Part shown: positions 52,302 through 61,172 of the stretch, piece by piece | Numbering within the stretch: the first letter of the stretch is position 1 | How the letters are laid out: each line of letters starts with the position of its first letter | Assembly: GCF_030766935.1 (NCBI RefSeq) | Contig: NZ_JASERL010000007.1 | Location: 1 to 64,000 of the forward strand | Origin: Streptomyces sp. KL109B | Lineage (GTDB): Bacteria; Actinomycetota; Actinomycetes; Streptomycetales; Streptomycetaceae | Direction of reading: 5' to 3' | DNA: 64,000 nucleotides | Made by a program: the position numbers and the translations under genes | Notes under the pieces: generated by a model | What the model was told of the DNA's origin: nothing | Databases searched by the model: none | What the model saw: only the letters and a program-made list of their open reading frames with translations

Positions 52302-52736
52302 CTACACACCGGACATCGACCCCGGCGCCGAGCCCGACCCAATCCCCGACGTAGAGGACGGGGCCGACGTCGTGTCCGCCCCGTGCATCGCGTTCGTCGT
52401 ATCCGCCTCGGCGTCCTGATACGACCCGTGCGCCTTCTTCGTCTTCGCGCCGAACTCGTCCATCACCAATTCCAGGTGGTTGACGACGGACTCCAGGTAG
52501 TCCTTCATGTCGGAGTGCGCGGCAGCCAGTTGCTCCGCCTCTTCGAACTTGCCGCCCCCGGTGTCCCCGTTCGCCGTGCAGCCCTCCGACACGCTCGCAC
52601 CCAATGCACCTGGCGGCAGGTACGTCTTGTGCTTCGTGTCGACGTTCGTCTTGCCGAGGTCACCGATGATCCCGTTCAGCTTCTTGATGACGTTGTCAAG
52701 CGCACTCAGATCGACCTTGTACCCGTCACCGGCCAT
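52302..52736 (-). CDS. Small WXG100-like protein
   Basis: A 144-residue protein with two predicted helices separated by a GALGASVSEGC loop (no WXG triplet). YQDAE (106-110) fits YxxxD/E, and a Ser/Gly-rich tail follows. It lies 68 bp upstream of the PPE-like gene and is probably its small secretion partner. It starts MAGDG like the WXG protein at 19140. Confidence 0.75.
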   Translation of the reverse strand: MAGDGYKVDLSALDNVIKKLNGIIGDLGKTNVDTKHKTYLPPGALGASVSEGCTANGDTGGGKFEEAEQLAAAHSDMKDYLESVVNHLELVMDEFGAKTKKAHGSYQDAEADTTNAMHGADTTSAPSSTSGIGSGSAPGSMSGV

Positions 52737-53181
52737 GCTGTCGGCCCTCCCCGTTCATCCTGCTAGTCCCGTTCTTCCCCTTGGGGGCGATAAGTCCGGT
52801 CCCCTGTCACAAGCCTGCCTATAGCTTATCGAACGGCACCCACACCCCGCTCGGTGCTGCCCGTCACAACTCCGCGACAAGGGCAGCGAATACGCTGCCG
52901 CATCGGACATAAGCCGCGCAATCACCTCGCCCACGTGTCCCGTTGCCAGGCCACATCCCACACCACGGATCGCCTGTCCCTCCGACCCCCGAATCACGAC
53001 CTCAATTGACGAACACGGCGCAGCAGGAAGAGCGCACGCCCCTCCGCGACGTGCCGTCCCGCTGAGGCGTGAGTCACGCGGGCGTATCAGCGGTTGGGTG
53101 CCCGAGGGGGCCGCGGCTAGGGTTCGCGAACGCAACCAAGAGGCGATTCCGCTTCAGACGTGCGCCCAGAACGGAGGGGCG
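52737..53181. other. Divergent intergenic region
   Basis: A 445-bp region between divergent ESX cassettes. I see no gene, strong hairpin or clear promoter; it should hold promoters for the genes at 52736 and 53182. Confidence 0.4.
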
Positions 53182-53508
53182 ATGGCAGAGGACATGTACA
53201 TCGATGAGGAAGAGGTCTCAAAGCTCGGCAAGAGCTTTGAGACCTTTGCGTACGACCTGGAGTCGTATGCAAAGAAGTTCGCCGAAGCGACGGGAGCCGA
53301 GCGGATTCATGACGGTTTCGGCGTGCTGACCGAGTCGGAGGACGTCACTTCTGCCTATATCGAGCTCTCCGAGCACATGGCCGAGTCCCTCGGTCAGCTG
53401 CACCGCACACTGGACGCGGTCGGCGGCGGCATTCGTGACAACGCGAGGAACACACGGTCCGCCGACGATGAGATGACGGACATGTTCCGGGACGGTGGGC
53501 ACGCGTGA
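53182..53508 (+). CDS. Small WXG-like protein (cassette B)
   Basis: A 108-residue helical protein, MAEDMYIDEEEVSKLGKSF at its start, with a DGFGVLTES turn and MFRDGG near the end. It is the intact counterpart of the amber-mutated gene at 41966-42295. ATG 53182 follows CGGAGGGG. Its stop overlaps the next gene's GTG (GTGA), so it is coupled to the large WXG gene. Confidence 0.75.
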   Translation: MAEDMYIDEEEVSKLGKSFETFAYDLESYAKKFAEATGAERIHDGFGVLTESEDVTSAYIELSEHMAESLGQLHRTLDAVGGGIRDNARNTRSADDEMTDMFRDGGHA

Positions 53509-54587
53509 GCGACGGGGAGGGCGTGGCCGAGCAGGTCCACGAGCTGGGCGTCGAGATCATGAACCCCGGTGGCGATCCCGACGCCCTACGCGCGGCGGCG
53601 CAGGGCTGGCGCACGATGTCGGGCCACCTCGAAGAGGCGTTTTCCGCCCTGGACAAGCAGGTCGAGAAGACCTTGAACGCCCATTGGCGCGGCGATTCGG
53701 CCGATGCCTTCAAGGCGTACTGGGACGACCTGAAGGTCGCTGTCGACGACACTCTGCCCACTTTCGAAAAGGCGGCCGCTGGATTGGAGGACGCGGCGAA
53801 GTCAATTGAGGAGATCAACGACGAGATCAAGGAGATCTACCTCGAGATCGGCGTATCGATCGCGGCCGGCGCCGCACTGTCCTTCGTGACTCTCGGCTTC
53901 GGTACTGCCGCGTCCGCGGCCAATGCCACGCGTCTGGCAGCGGAGGCCGCGAATGCGGCGACCAAGCTGGGCAGGATTCTCAGCGCCGTGGCCAAGGCGT
54001 TCCGAGCCATTCGGATGTGGGCGCGGAGCGCGAAGTGGAAGGCGCTCGTGGTCGAGCTGGGTACGCAGTACGCGGGAGGCTACGCCTCGGGAGTCGCGAC
54101 CAGCGTGGCGACGGGCAACGGAGGCGAGTGGGGCAAGAACGCGGTCAACGCCGGCTACGGAGCCTTGGGCGGCGCGGCCGCCGGGGCCGCACTGGGCGGG
54201 CGGCTCGGTGGTGGCCTGGCGGAGGGCGTCGCCTCGGGCGCGGCGGGTGGCGCGGCCGGCAATGTCGCCGGGTCGGCAACCGAGGACTTGGCCGAGGGTG
54301 GCGGCGTCGATGGCACCGGCCTGGCTCTCGACGCCGTACTAGGAGGTGTGGGAGGCGCTGCCGGCGGGGCCGCCACCCACCACCTCCTGGGCAGCGGAAA
54401 CGTGGACAAGCCGACCGAGCTGGCGACCGACGTAGGAGCCAACTTCGCGGCCGGAACCGGGGCCGGCATAGAAGGCGACGAAGTGACCAGCGCCCGCGAT
54501 GATGCCGTCGAGGAAGACAAGGTCGACGCCAAGAAGGTCCGGGTCCGGGACGAACCGGACACCAGTAAGTTCGGAGCGTTCGGATGA
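53505..54587 (+). CDS. WXG100-domain protein with GAFG tail (cassette B)
   Basis: A 360-residue protein paralogous to the one at 40848: WRG at 61-63, hydrophobic helices at about 117-145, a Gly/Ala-rich glycine-zipper-like region at about 200-310, and a C-terminus SKFGAFG. It is coupled on both sides (GTGA before, ATGA after). Candidate T7SS substrate with a membrane-active middle region; no enzyme motif seen. Confidence 0.75.
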   Translation: MSDGEGVAEQVHELGVEIMNPGGDPDALRAAAQGWRTMSGHLEEAFSALDKQVEKTLNAHWRGDSADAFKAYWDDLKVAVDDTLPTFEKAAAGLEDAAKSIEEINDEIKEIYLEIGVSIAAGAALSFVTLGFGTAASAANATRLAAEAANAATKLGRILSAVAKAFRAIRMWARSAKWKALVVELGTQYAGGYASGVATSVATGNGGEWGKNAVNAGYGALGGAAAGAALGGRLGGGLAEGVASGAAGGAAGNVAGSATEDLAEGGGVDGTGLALDAVLGGVGGAAGGAATHHLLGSGNVDKPTELATDVGANFAAGTGAGIEGDEVTSARDDAVEEDKVDAKKVRVRDEPDTSKFGAFG

Positions 54588-56062
54588 AGCAGCGAGTGAT
54601 CAGGAGCGGTCGCCTCATCGCGGTCGGTGGGCCGGTGTTCCTCGGCACCCTCACGGGGAGCTGGTTGTGCCTGGGTGCGGGGACCGGCCGAGTGATCCTC
54701 ACGTGGGGCGCGTTCGCATGCCTCACCGCACTGCTGGGCGTCTGGGCCTTCACCACGGTGGGCCGGCCGGTGGTGTCCCGGGATCGTGCCTACGCCGACG
54801 CACTGGCGCAGACGAGAGCGTCGGCCGGGGATACTCCGACGCACGAAAAGGCGGCGCCTCCCGGGGAGTTGGCGGGCTCCGGTTGGGCCGCTGCGCGGCT
54901 GGCGGCCGTCGGGATCGCCGTCGTCTCCGGCGTTGTCCTGTTCATTGGCCTGCTCGCGGGCTCGCCCACGCGTGATGCCCGAGCGGAGAGCATCGCCGAT
55001 CACGACCATGTGATCGCCAAGTTGCGCATCACCTCGGTCGATCACGTCGAGCACAAGGGCAGCGCCCGGAACGCGGACGTATTCGCCGACTACACCGTCG
55101 AGGTTCCGGAGGCGGGCGACAGCGGCGCGGACACTCTCGTGGTGCGGGCGCAGACCTACCGGAACGCCTGGGAGCCCGGTGACAGGCTCTACGTCGCCTA
55201 CGTACCCGGGCAGTTGGACATCGGCGGCATCGCGGAGACGCGTAAGAAGCCGGTCGAGACACGGCTGGCAGGGTGGACCCTGCCCTTCTCGAACGTCCTG
55301 GTCCTTGCCGTGGGCTGGCTGGTCGGCGCAGGCGTGTCGGTTGCCATCGGCGTCTCCTCCGGAGACCCGCGGCGTACGCGCAAGGTGACCTCCGAGTGGG
55401 TCGCCGTGCGCGCACGGGTGACCGGTTGTTCGGAGTACGTTGAGAAGCGGGCCGGAGAGGAAGCTGAGGGGCGACGCAAGGGGAAGCAGAGCCAGCCCAA
55501 CCGTTACAAGTGCCTCGGCCTCGCCACAGCACACGACGGGCAGGCCCCGTTGAAGGTGCCGGCCTCCCCTGAGCGTGCAGCGGCTCTGCTGAACGGGGCT
55601 CACGGGTGGCTTCTCTGGCTGCCGACTGCCCACACGAAACGCCGCGTTCCCGCCGCCTTCGTGTCCGACGAGGGCTGGCACCTGCCCGGTCGGGTGCCGC
55701 AGGCCGAGGCCGAGCGGATCGCGACGGCAGTGCATCGCACCCACGAGCCGCAGTCCGACTCCCAACACGCCTATCCTGTACTGGAGTTCGGTGCACTCTG
55801 GCTGCGCACGGTTCCGCGTGCTGTACTTGCGGGCCTCCTGGTCTCCCTGGCCGCAGTCGCAGCACTCCTCCTCCCGTGGGACGGCGGCTGGCTGAGGACG
55901 TGCACGGCGGTGGTCGGAGCGCTGGCACCGCTCGTCGGATTCCTTGTGCACGTCGCGGTCAAGGGGCCGGATGCGTCCGAGCGGCCCGAAGACCCCGAAC
56001 GTCCGGGCAGGGAGGATGCGCAGGGCGTCAGCGAAGTCCCAGCCTCGCCAGGGGACCGCTGA
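54584..56062 (+). CDS. Multi-pass membrane protein of WXG cassette B
   Basis: A 492-residue protein with helices at about 13-35, 38-58, 102-125, 222-250 and 405-450. An extracytoplasmic loop lies around 130-215, and the shared motif SDEGWHLPGRV is near 360. Paralogue of the protein at 39451. ATG overlaps the preceding stop. A Pro/Glu-rich tail follows the last helix. Function unknown. Confidence 0.7.
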   Translation: MKQRVIRSGRLIAVGGPVFLGTLTGSWLCLGAGTGRVILTWGAFACLTALLGVWAFTTVGRPVVSRDRAYADALAQTRASAGDTPTHEKAAPPGELAGSGWAAARLAAVGIAVVSGVVLFIGLLAGSPTRDARAESIADHDHVIAKLRITSVDHVEHKGSARNADVFADYTVEVPEAGDSGADTLVVRAQTYRNAWEPGDRLYVAYVPGQLDIGGIAETRKKPVETRLAGWTLPFSNVLVLAVGWLVGAGVSVAIGVSSGDPRRTRKVTSEWVAVRARVTGCSEYVEKRAGEEAEGRRKGKQSQPNRYKCLGLATAHDGQAPLKVPASPERAAALLNGAHGWLLWLPTAHTKRRVPAAFVSDEGWHLPGRVPQAEAERIATAVHRTHEPQSDSQHAYPVLEFGALWLRTVPRAVLAGLLVSLAAVAALLLPWDGGWLRTCTAVVGALAPLVGFLVHVAVKGPDASERPEDPERPGREDAQGVSEVPASPGDR

Positions 56063-56143
56063 CAGCCCCTGCCGCACCAGACCCGAGAAGCAACACGACC
56101 ACCGCCGCGTACACACAACCGCCTTGCACTCATGGAGTCGACG

Positions 56144-56470
56144 ATGAACCAGCCAGGATCCGGCTTTGACCGGCAGGCGGCCCCCACGATCGGGTCCGAC
56201 GGGGAGCAGCAACTCGCCAGAGCGAAAAGGCACGCCTTGCGTGTACTGCCCGGCGTCACGCTGGTCTTCGCCGCGTGTTGTGTCGCGGTGAGCTGTGTAT
56301 CGCTCTACCGGGGTGAGTTCGACGCGCTCGTGACGCTGTCGGCGATTCCTGCCGTCGTTGCTGGCGTTCTCGCCGTGCGCGGTCGGAAGGCGCGCTCTAT
56401 TCCCTTGTGCGTGGCAGGGCTTGTGGTGCTGATTGGTTGGGGAGCGGTCGCGTCCGCGCTGAACGGCTGA
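56144..56470 (+). CDS. Small two- to three-helix membrane protein
   Basis: A 108-residue protein with hydrophobic segments at about 35-55, 65-78 and 88-105, ending VASALNG. ATG 56144 is chosen because GGAG lies six bases upstream; the earlier ATG at 56132 overlaps that site. A shrunken relative lies at 59277. Confidence 0.65.
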   Translation: MNQPGSGFDRQAAPTIGSDGEQQLARAKRHALRVLPGVTLVFAACCVAVSCVSLYRGEFDALVTLSAIPAVVAGVLAVRGRKARSIPLCVAGLVVLIGWGAVASALNG

Positions 56471-56529
56471 CGCACGCCACTTCCGCAATGAGGCGAGACC
56501 GCCGCCGACCGGCTCCGGGAATCTCGCCG

Positions 56530-57047
56530 TCACCTCCTCCCGTACGCCGCCGCCTCCGCCCGCGGCAACGTCACCCACATCCACGTACCGCCTCCGGGCT
56601 CCCGCACCGGCCCGTACCCCCAGTCACCACCACAGACTCGCGCCACCCGTGCGAGGAGTCGAAGCGCCGCGCGGCGGCGGGTGTCGCAGGCGGTGGCGAG
56701 GCGGGGGTTGGTGTGGGGCTGGTGGCCGTCGTAGACGGTGACGCGGAGGGCGTGGTCGCGGTAGCGCAGGGATACGTAGATGTCGGCGGTTGGGGTGAAC
56801 TGGCAGGCCGTGGCGGTGAGTTCGCCGACCGACTGGATGGCCGGGTCGAGGATGTCAGCCAGGTGGTGTGCGGAGAGGAAGGCGCGGGTCGCCGTGCGGA
56901 CGAGGGACGGGGACGTGAGTGCGGCGGGGAGGGTGAGGCTGTAGGTCAGGTTTTCCGGGCGTGGTGGGCGAGCGTCGGGGTGGGGTGGTGGGCAGGCGAC
57001 GGGGCCGTCGGGGTCGATGGTGCGGCGGACGTCGCGGATTCGGGCAT
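56530..57047 (-). pseudogene. Frameshifted ATP-binding (HATPase-type) regulator
   Basis: ATG 57047 opens a frame (MPESATSAAPS) that stops at 56946. A second frame, with no usable start codon, then reads PENLTYSLTLPAALTSPSLV and continues with VGELTATACQFT and CGGDWGYGPV to a stop at 56530. This has the pattern of the Streptomyces anti-sigma-like HATPase_c proteins that accompany XRE/DUF5753 regulators. The two parts need a one-base shift near 56950. Either a true pseudogene or a base-calling error. Confidence 0.7.
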
Positions 57048-57186
57048 GGCGAACTCCCTTGCGTATGGGGGTGTTGAAGGGGGAATGCCGTGGCAGTCGG
57101 TGGCTCGTCTCCCTGGCGCGGGTCCGCCCCTCCCAGGGCAGGAGGTTGCGGGCAGGCTCGCGCGATGCACTGCCAACTGCCGTGTG

Positions 57187-57232
57187 TAGCGTATGCGTTA
57201 CTGACTGTAGCGCATGATGGAGTACGCGTACT
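57187..57232. promoter_or_regulatory. Candidate operator between divergent regulators
   Basis: A perfect 12-bp palindrome, AGTACGCGTACT (57221-57232), follows two direct repeats GTAGCGTATG/GTAGCGCATG 20 bp apart (57187 and 57207). Position between the ATP-binding and XRE genes suggests a binding site for the XRE protein. Confidence 0.45.
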
Positions 57233-57304
57233 ACTCACACGGGAGGACTCCGGGGTGCGTCATCGGCAGGGCAGACTGTTTCCCGTCGTCGTACTGGAGG
57301 GCGC

Positions 57305-58156
57305 ATGCCGCCGAGGAGCACACCGACCGCACGTCAGCGGCGTCTCGGAACAGAGCTGCGCAAGATGCGTACGGCCGCCGGTATCACCACCGAGTCCGCG
57401 GCCGGGCTGCTGGGGGTTCCGCGCACCAACGTGCCCAATATGGAGTCTGGACGGTCCGGCATCAGTCCGGAGCGAGTGCGCACCCTTGCCGACCACTACG
57501 ACTGCGCGAACCCGCAACTCGTCGATGCGTTGGCCGAGATGGCCGCCGAGCGGGTCAAGGGGTGGTGGGAGGTCTATCGCGGGCGGCTTCCCGTGTCCTT
57601 CCTCGATATCGCGGAACTTGAGTGGCGTGCGCGGCGCCTGCGGATCGCCGTGACGGTGCACTTGCCCGGCCTACTGCAGACCGAGGAGCACGCACGGGCC
57701 GTCTTCGAGCAGGTCATCCCGCGGCTACCGGCGGCCGACGTGGACACGCGGGTCGCCCACCGGATGGAGAGGTGCCGGATCCTCGACCGAGCGGACCCGC
57801 CGCGGCTCGACCTGGTGATCCATGAGGCGGCCTTGCGGATGGAGTTCGGTGGGGCACACGTGGCCCGTCGCCAGTTGGAGCACGTACTGAAGGCGGCGGA
57901 GCGCCCACAAGTCGGCGTCCGTGTCGTCCCGTTCAAGGCCGGAGGGTTTCCCGGCGCCGGGCAATCGGTCGTGTACGCCGAGGGGCCGGTGGCGGAGCTG
58001 GACACGGTCGAACTCGACAGTACGCATGGGCCGGAATTCGTCGACTCGGCCGCACAGTTGGAGAAGTACCGGGCGCAACTCGACGCGACGGAGAGCGCCG
58101 CGTTGCAGCCTGCCCCGTCGCTCGACCTCATCCGCTCTCTGGTGTCAGGCCTCTAG
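57305..58156 (+). CDS. XRE-family regulator with DUF5753 domain
   Basis: A 283-residue DNA-binding protein. A helix-turn-helix lies at about 14-68 (LRKMRTAAGITTESAAGLLG, then MESGRSGIS). The DUF5753/Scr1-type C-terminal domain spans about 85-280, with the typical PGLLQTEEHARAV and VVYAEG segments. This is the WhiJ/AbaA-like class common in streptomycetes. It is followed 17 bp later by a small acidic partner gene and is divergent from the ATP-binding gene. Confidence 0.9.
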   Translation: MPPRSTPTARQRRLGTELRKMRTAAGITTESAAGLLGVPRTNVPNMESGRSGISPERVRTLADHYDCANPQLVDALAEMAAERVKGWWEVYRGRLPVSFLDIAELEWRARRLRIAVTVHLPGLLQTEEHARAVFEQVIPRLPAADVDTRVAHRMERCRILDRADPPRLDLVIHEAALRMEFGGAHVARRQLEHVLKAAERPQVGVRVVPFKAGGFPGAGQSVVYAEGPVAELDTVELDSTHGPEFVDSAAQLEKYRAQLDATESAALQPAPSLDLIRSLVSGL

Positions 58157-58173
58157 GAGAAGGAGACGACCGC

Positions 58174-58365
58174 ATGTCGGCGATCACCTGGGAAGACCCG
58201 TTCTGCGGCGAAGGCGCCAATTGCTTCCGACTCGGCACCGACTCCGACGGCAACGCCTACATCACCATCGCCGGGGACGAAAACACTTACATCTCCGACA
58301 GCCGCGAGGCGCTGCGGGCGCTGATCGCGGACATCAAGGCGGGGAAGGCGGACCATCTTCTCTGA
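58174..58365 (+). CDS. Small DUF397-like partner protein
   Basis: A 63-residue acidic protein, ITWEDPFCGEGANCFRL near the start with two Cys and ending ALIADIKAGKADHLL. Size, position and the strand-strand-helix layout match the DUF397/Scr1-type partners of XRE/DUF5753 regulators. The sequence match to DUF397 is loose. Ribosome-binding AGGAGAAGGAG precedes ATG 58174. Confidence 0.75.
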   Translation: MSAITWEDPFCGEGANCFRLGTDSDGNAYITIAGDENTYISDSREALRALIADIKAGKADHLL

Positions 58366-58393
58366 GCCGTCGCTGTGTAAGTAACCTGCCACA

Positions 58394-59227
58394 GTGTCAA
58401 ACCCGCCCCGCACCACGTCCGCTACATCCGGTATGTCCGCCATGTCCGCCGCGCTCAAGACGCCGAAGAATCCCAAGACGCGCAAGGGCGGGACCGGTAA
58501 GGCCCTGGGCGCCGTCGTCGTCGGGTACGCCCTCGCGCTTCTCCTCACGGAGGACAGCGTCTTCTGGCTGGGGCTCCTTGGCGTCTTCGTGATGGTGGGC
58601 GGGTACATCGCGCTATCGCTGGCGACGTACCCAAAGGCCTCGGGACACGGTGCCTCCGATGTGCACCAGCCGGAGATGGCGATCGCGGTCCGGGCCCATT
58701 ACACGGCAATTGTGGGGTGGTTCGCTGCCCAAGCGGCTGTTGTCGTGGCCGGCCTTGTGGGGACCGCCGTCGTGGAGACCACGTATCTGTTCCCGCTCAT
58801 GCCGCTCGCGATTTTCGCGGCGATGATGGGCTTGGGAGGGGCGGGGAGCGGGTTGTACTGGACATGGAGGTGCGCACGCGTTGTACGCGCCTTCCAGTTG
58901 CCTGCCGCCCGGACCTTTCGGCCGCTCAATCTCCAAACCAACGGGAAGCGTTCCCTCCGCCTGGGCGACGCGGGAGCCGACGAGTCGCCCATCATGGCCG
59001 GCATGGATCCGCTCCACCACGACCGTTGGCCCGCGGGCCGCGAGGACTGGGTCTGGTTCGCGGGCGACGATGCCTTCGGCGGATTGGTGATGCTGCCGCA
59101 CTCCGGAGTGCTGATCTTCGTCCAGCCCAAGGACTGGGGCGAGGCCGGGAGCGCACGCAGGGCCGCGGGCCCGGAGCGGACCCAACTGGCCGACTGTGCC
59201 GGCTTGTTGAAGCCCGCCAGGCTGTGA
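58394..59227 (+). CDS. Membrane protein with C-terminal soluble domain
   Basis: A 277-residue protein. A low-complexity N-terminus (repeated MSA) precedes hydrophobic helices at about 38-55, 60-78, 105-128 and 133-155. A soluble region then carries WVWFAGDDAFGGLVMLPHSG and VLIFVQPKD. The last part is shared with the protein at 59409 (VFVAGDLDFGGVLLVPQGRV). GTG 58394 start. Function unknown. Confidence 0.65.
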   Translation: MSNPPRTTSATSGMSAMSAALKTPKNPKTRKGGTGKALGAVVVGYALALLLTEDSVFWLGLLGVFVMVGGYIALSLATYPKASGHGASDVHQPEMAIAVRAHYTAIVGWFAAQAAVVVAGLVGTAVVETTYLFPLMPLAIFAAMMGLGGAGSGLYWTWRCARVVRAFQLPAARTFRPLNLQTNGKRSLRLGDAGADESPIMAGMDPLHHDRWPAGREDWVWFAGDDAFGGLVMLPHSGVLIFVQPKDWGEAGSARRAAGPERTQLADCAGLLKPARL

Positions 59228-59276
59228 CGACCTGTTCCCCGACTTTGGTCGCCTTGCCGAGGGATATTGTTGCGTC

Positions 59277-59399
59277 ATGCCAGGTAGCCCCTTCAGATCG
59301 AGCCCACAGGACCAGGAGAGTCGGCCGCTCCTCTTGCGTACGGCCGGGCTTGTGATGTCGATCGCGTGGAGCGCGGTCGCGTCGGCGTTGAACGGCTGA
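59277..59399 (+). CDS. Short ORF, shrunken copy of the 56144 protein
   Basis: A 40-codon frame from ATG 59277. It starts MPGSPF and ends TAGLVMSIAWSAVASALNG, against QPGSGF and VAGLVVLIGWGAVASALNG in the 108-residue protein at 56144. The middle is missing but the frame is kept. Could be a relic or a single-helix mini-protein. Confidence 0.5.
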   Translation: MPGSPFRSSPQDQESRPLLLRTAGLVMSIAWSAVASALNG

Positions 59400-59408
59400 G
59401 CGTCTCCC

Positions 59409-60065
59409 ATGACTACTCATCGACCCCGACCGATCGAGGTACCTGTGGCCTGTGCGATAGACGACGGGAACGGCTCGGCGCCGGATGCCGGTGCGCTGCT
59501 GCGCTGGAACTACGCGCGACTGTGGCGGCGGCTGGGGCTCCGGGTCCTGTTGGGGCTGTCGCTGTGCGCGCTTCCCGTCGTGCTCGTACGTGTCGGTGTA
59601 CCGGATTCCGTGCTGCTGGCGGCGCCCACCGCAGCGGGTGTACTAGTGCTCGTACTGACCGCCTTCCGCATGCCCCAGGCCTTCGTTTGGATGCGCGCAT
59701 GCCGAAGGATCCTGCGCGTGTATCCCCTTGAGGCGCGCAGCGGAGTTGTGTGCAAGGAGCGAACGAGCGGCAAATGGGGAACCCTCTTCGAACTACGGGT
59801 TCCCTACGCTCAAGCAGGGCGGTCACGCCGGATGAAGGCGGTGGACTGCGCAGAGGGAAATTCCTGGCCCGAGGGGAACGACGGGAGCGTTTTCGTCGCG
59901 GGTGATCTGGATTTCGGCGGCGTACTCCTCGTGCCTCAGGGCCGTGTTCTGATGCTGCTCCAGCCGATGAAGCCGGAGCTGATCCCACAGGAGGCGGCCA
60001 CTGCTTCGAGTACGCGCCGGGCCCTGGCCGAACAGGCCCGCTTCCGTACCCGCGCCTTGAAATAG
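59409..60065 (+). CDS. Membrane protein paralogous to the 58394 product
   Basis: A 218-residue protein with two helices at about 40-60 and 65-88 followed by a soluble domain. The shared VFVAGDLDFGGVLLVPQGRVLML segment is followed by a Gln/Pro-containing stretch. ATG 59409 lies 9 bp after the preceding short ORF. Unknown function. Confidence 0.65.
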   Translation: MTTHRPRPIEVPVACAIDDGNGSAPDAGALLRWNYARLWRRLGLRVLLGLSLCALPVVLVRVGVPDSVLLAAPTAAGVLVLVLTAFRMPQAFVWMRACRRILRVYPLEARSGVVCKERTSGKWGTLFELRVPYAQAGRSRRMKAVDCAEGNSWPEGNDGSVFVAGDLDFGGVLLVPQGRVLMLLQPMKPELIPQEAATASSTRRALAEQARFRTRALK

Positions 60066-60321
60066 CGAGCCCACACTCGATCGCGACGAAGCCGCGCGTT
60101 CGCCGCGCGGCCGAGGGAACGGCATCCCGAGACGCACAGCGGTGCCTCAAGCTCTCGCGGCAACTCGGGGATGCGTAGATGCTGCGGCACAAGGCCAGCC
60201 CACTGCTCTCATGCCCCGCAGCCACATCCCATCCGGCGTCGCACTGCGAGCTGGAGAATGCTCCGTAGGGGAGTTGTCGACGTCGCGCCTACCATTCATG
60301 AGCGGATCGCGCCCCGGGGGC
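60066..60321. other. Convergent intergenic region
   Basis: 256 bp between convergent genes. I see no strong hairpin and no gene with family features. Confidence 0.4.
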
Positions 60322-60954
60322 TCACTCATCCCATTCGTGCAGCACCGCCTGCGCGTACGCCACCCGCAGGTCCAAGTGGGACGTGCGGGCCTTGTACTTG
60401 TCGGTCATCCCGAAGAACTTGAGGGGCGCCGGGCCCAGGCCGCCCCGGGGGCGCCAAGCCGTGCGTGAGGGCAGATGCCAGTCGGGGCGGCCGTACCCGC
60501 CGACGAGGCTCGCCACGTTGTAGATCAGTAGCAGCGGCGAGAGGAGGACGTACAGGATCCATGCGCTGATGGTTCCGCTGCGGCCGACGAGGCTTGTGCC
60601 GTCCGGCAGTTCCACCTCGTACCGGCGGCGTCCGCCGCTGCCTCGGGCAGGCAGCCGCAGCACACCCAGCTCGATTCCGTCGGGACCTGTCACGGCCAGG
60701 GCGGTTCCGGCTCCCGTATGCGCCCCGGCCGTGCGCGCGGCGACGGAACATATGGGGCGCTGGCCCGCCACGTCTTCGTAGAGGGTGAAACTCGGTCCGG
60801 GCTGCCCCTCCGGAGTGTTCTTGTCGGGGAACGTACCGGCGATATGGACCGCTCCCCCGCCCCGTACCTTGATGAGGCGCTGATAGTGCGCCGCTGCGGC
60901 GTCCTGCGCGGTCGGGGTCGGGGTCGGGTAGTGCACGCTGAATACGGTTCTCAT
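60322..60954 (-). CDS. Unknown protein with a transmembrane segment
   Basis: A 210-residue protein. A soluble N-terminal half rich in strands precedes one hydrophobic segment at about 130-150 (WILYVLLSPLLLIYNVASLV). A short soluble C-terminus ends AVLHEWDE. ATG 60954 overlaps an upstream stop (ATGA) that belongs to a degraded frame. No family recognised. Confidence 0.6.
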   Translation of the reverse strand: MRTVFSVHYPTPTPTAQDAAAAHYQRLIKVRGGGAVHIAGTFPDKNTPEGQPGPSFTLYEDVAGQRPICSVAARTAGAHTGAGTALAVTGPDGIELGVLRLPARGSGGRRRYEVELPDGTSLVGRSGTISAWILYVLLSPLLLIYNVASLVGGYGRPDWHLPSRTAWRPRGGLGPAPLKFFGMTDKYKARTSHLDLRVAYAQAVLHEWDE

Positions 60955-61130
60955 GCTGCCTGGTCCAAGTGGAGGTTGAGGGTGGGGAGTTCGAGGACTG
61001 CGGGGGCTTCGGGTCGTAGGTGGCCCAGTCGGTGGTGTCGATCAGAAACCACGCGCCGGTGGCTCCTGGAGACAGCACCAAGCCGCCTCCGGCCCAGCAT
61101 CTGTCGATGACGATGGAGCATCGCGGCGAC
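60951..61130 (-). pseudogene. Frameshifted remnant upstream of 60954 gene
   Basis: One frame reads LVLSPGATGAWFLIDTTDWA; the next, shifted by one base near 61020, reads EAPAVLELPTLNLHLDQAA and stops in an ATGA overlap with the downstream gene. Together they look like the end of one protein, so a gene here has been frameshifted and truncated. Confidence 0.5.
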
Positions 61131-61172
61131 CTCCCAGGCGCGCGGGACTGTTGAAACGCGTCAGGATGTGAT

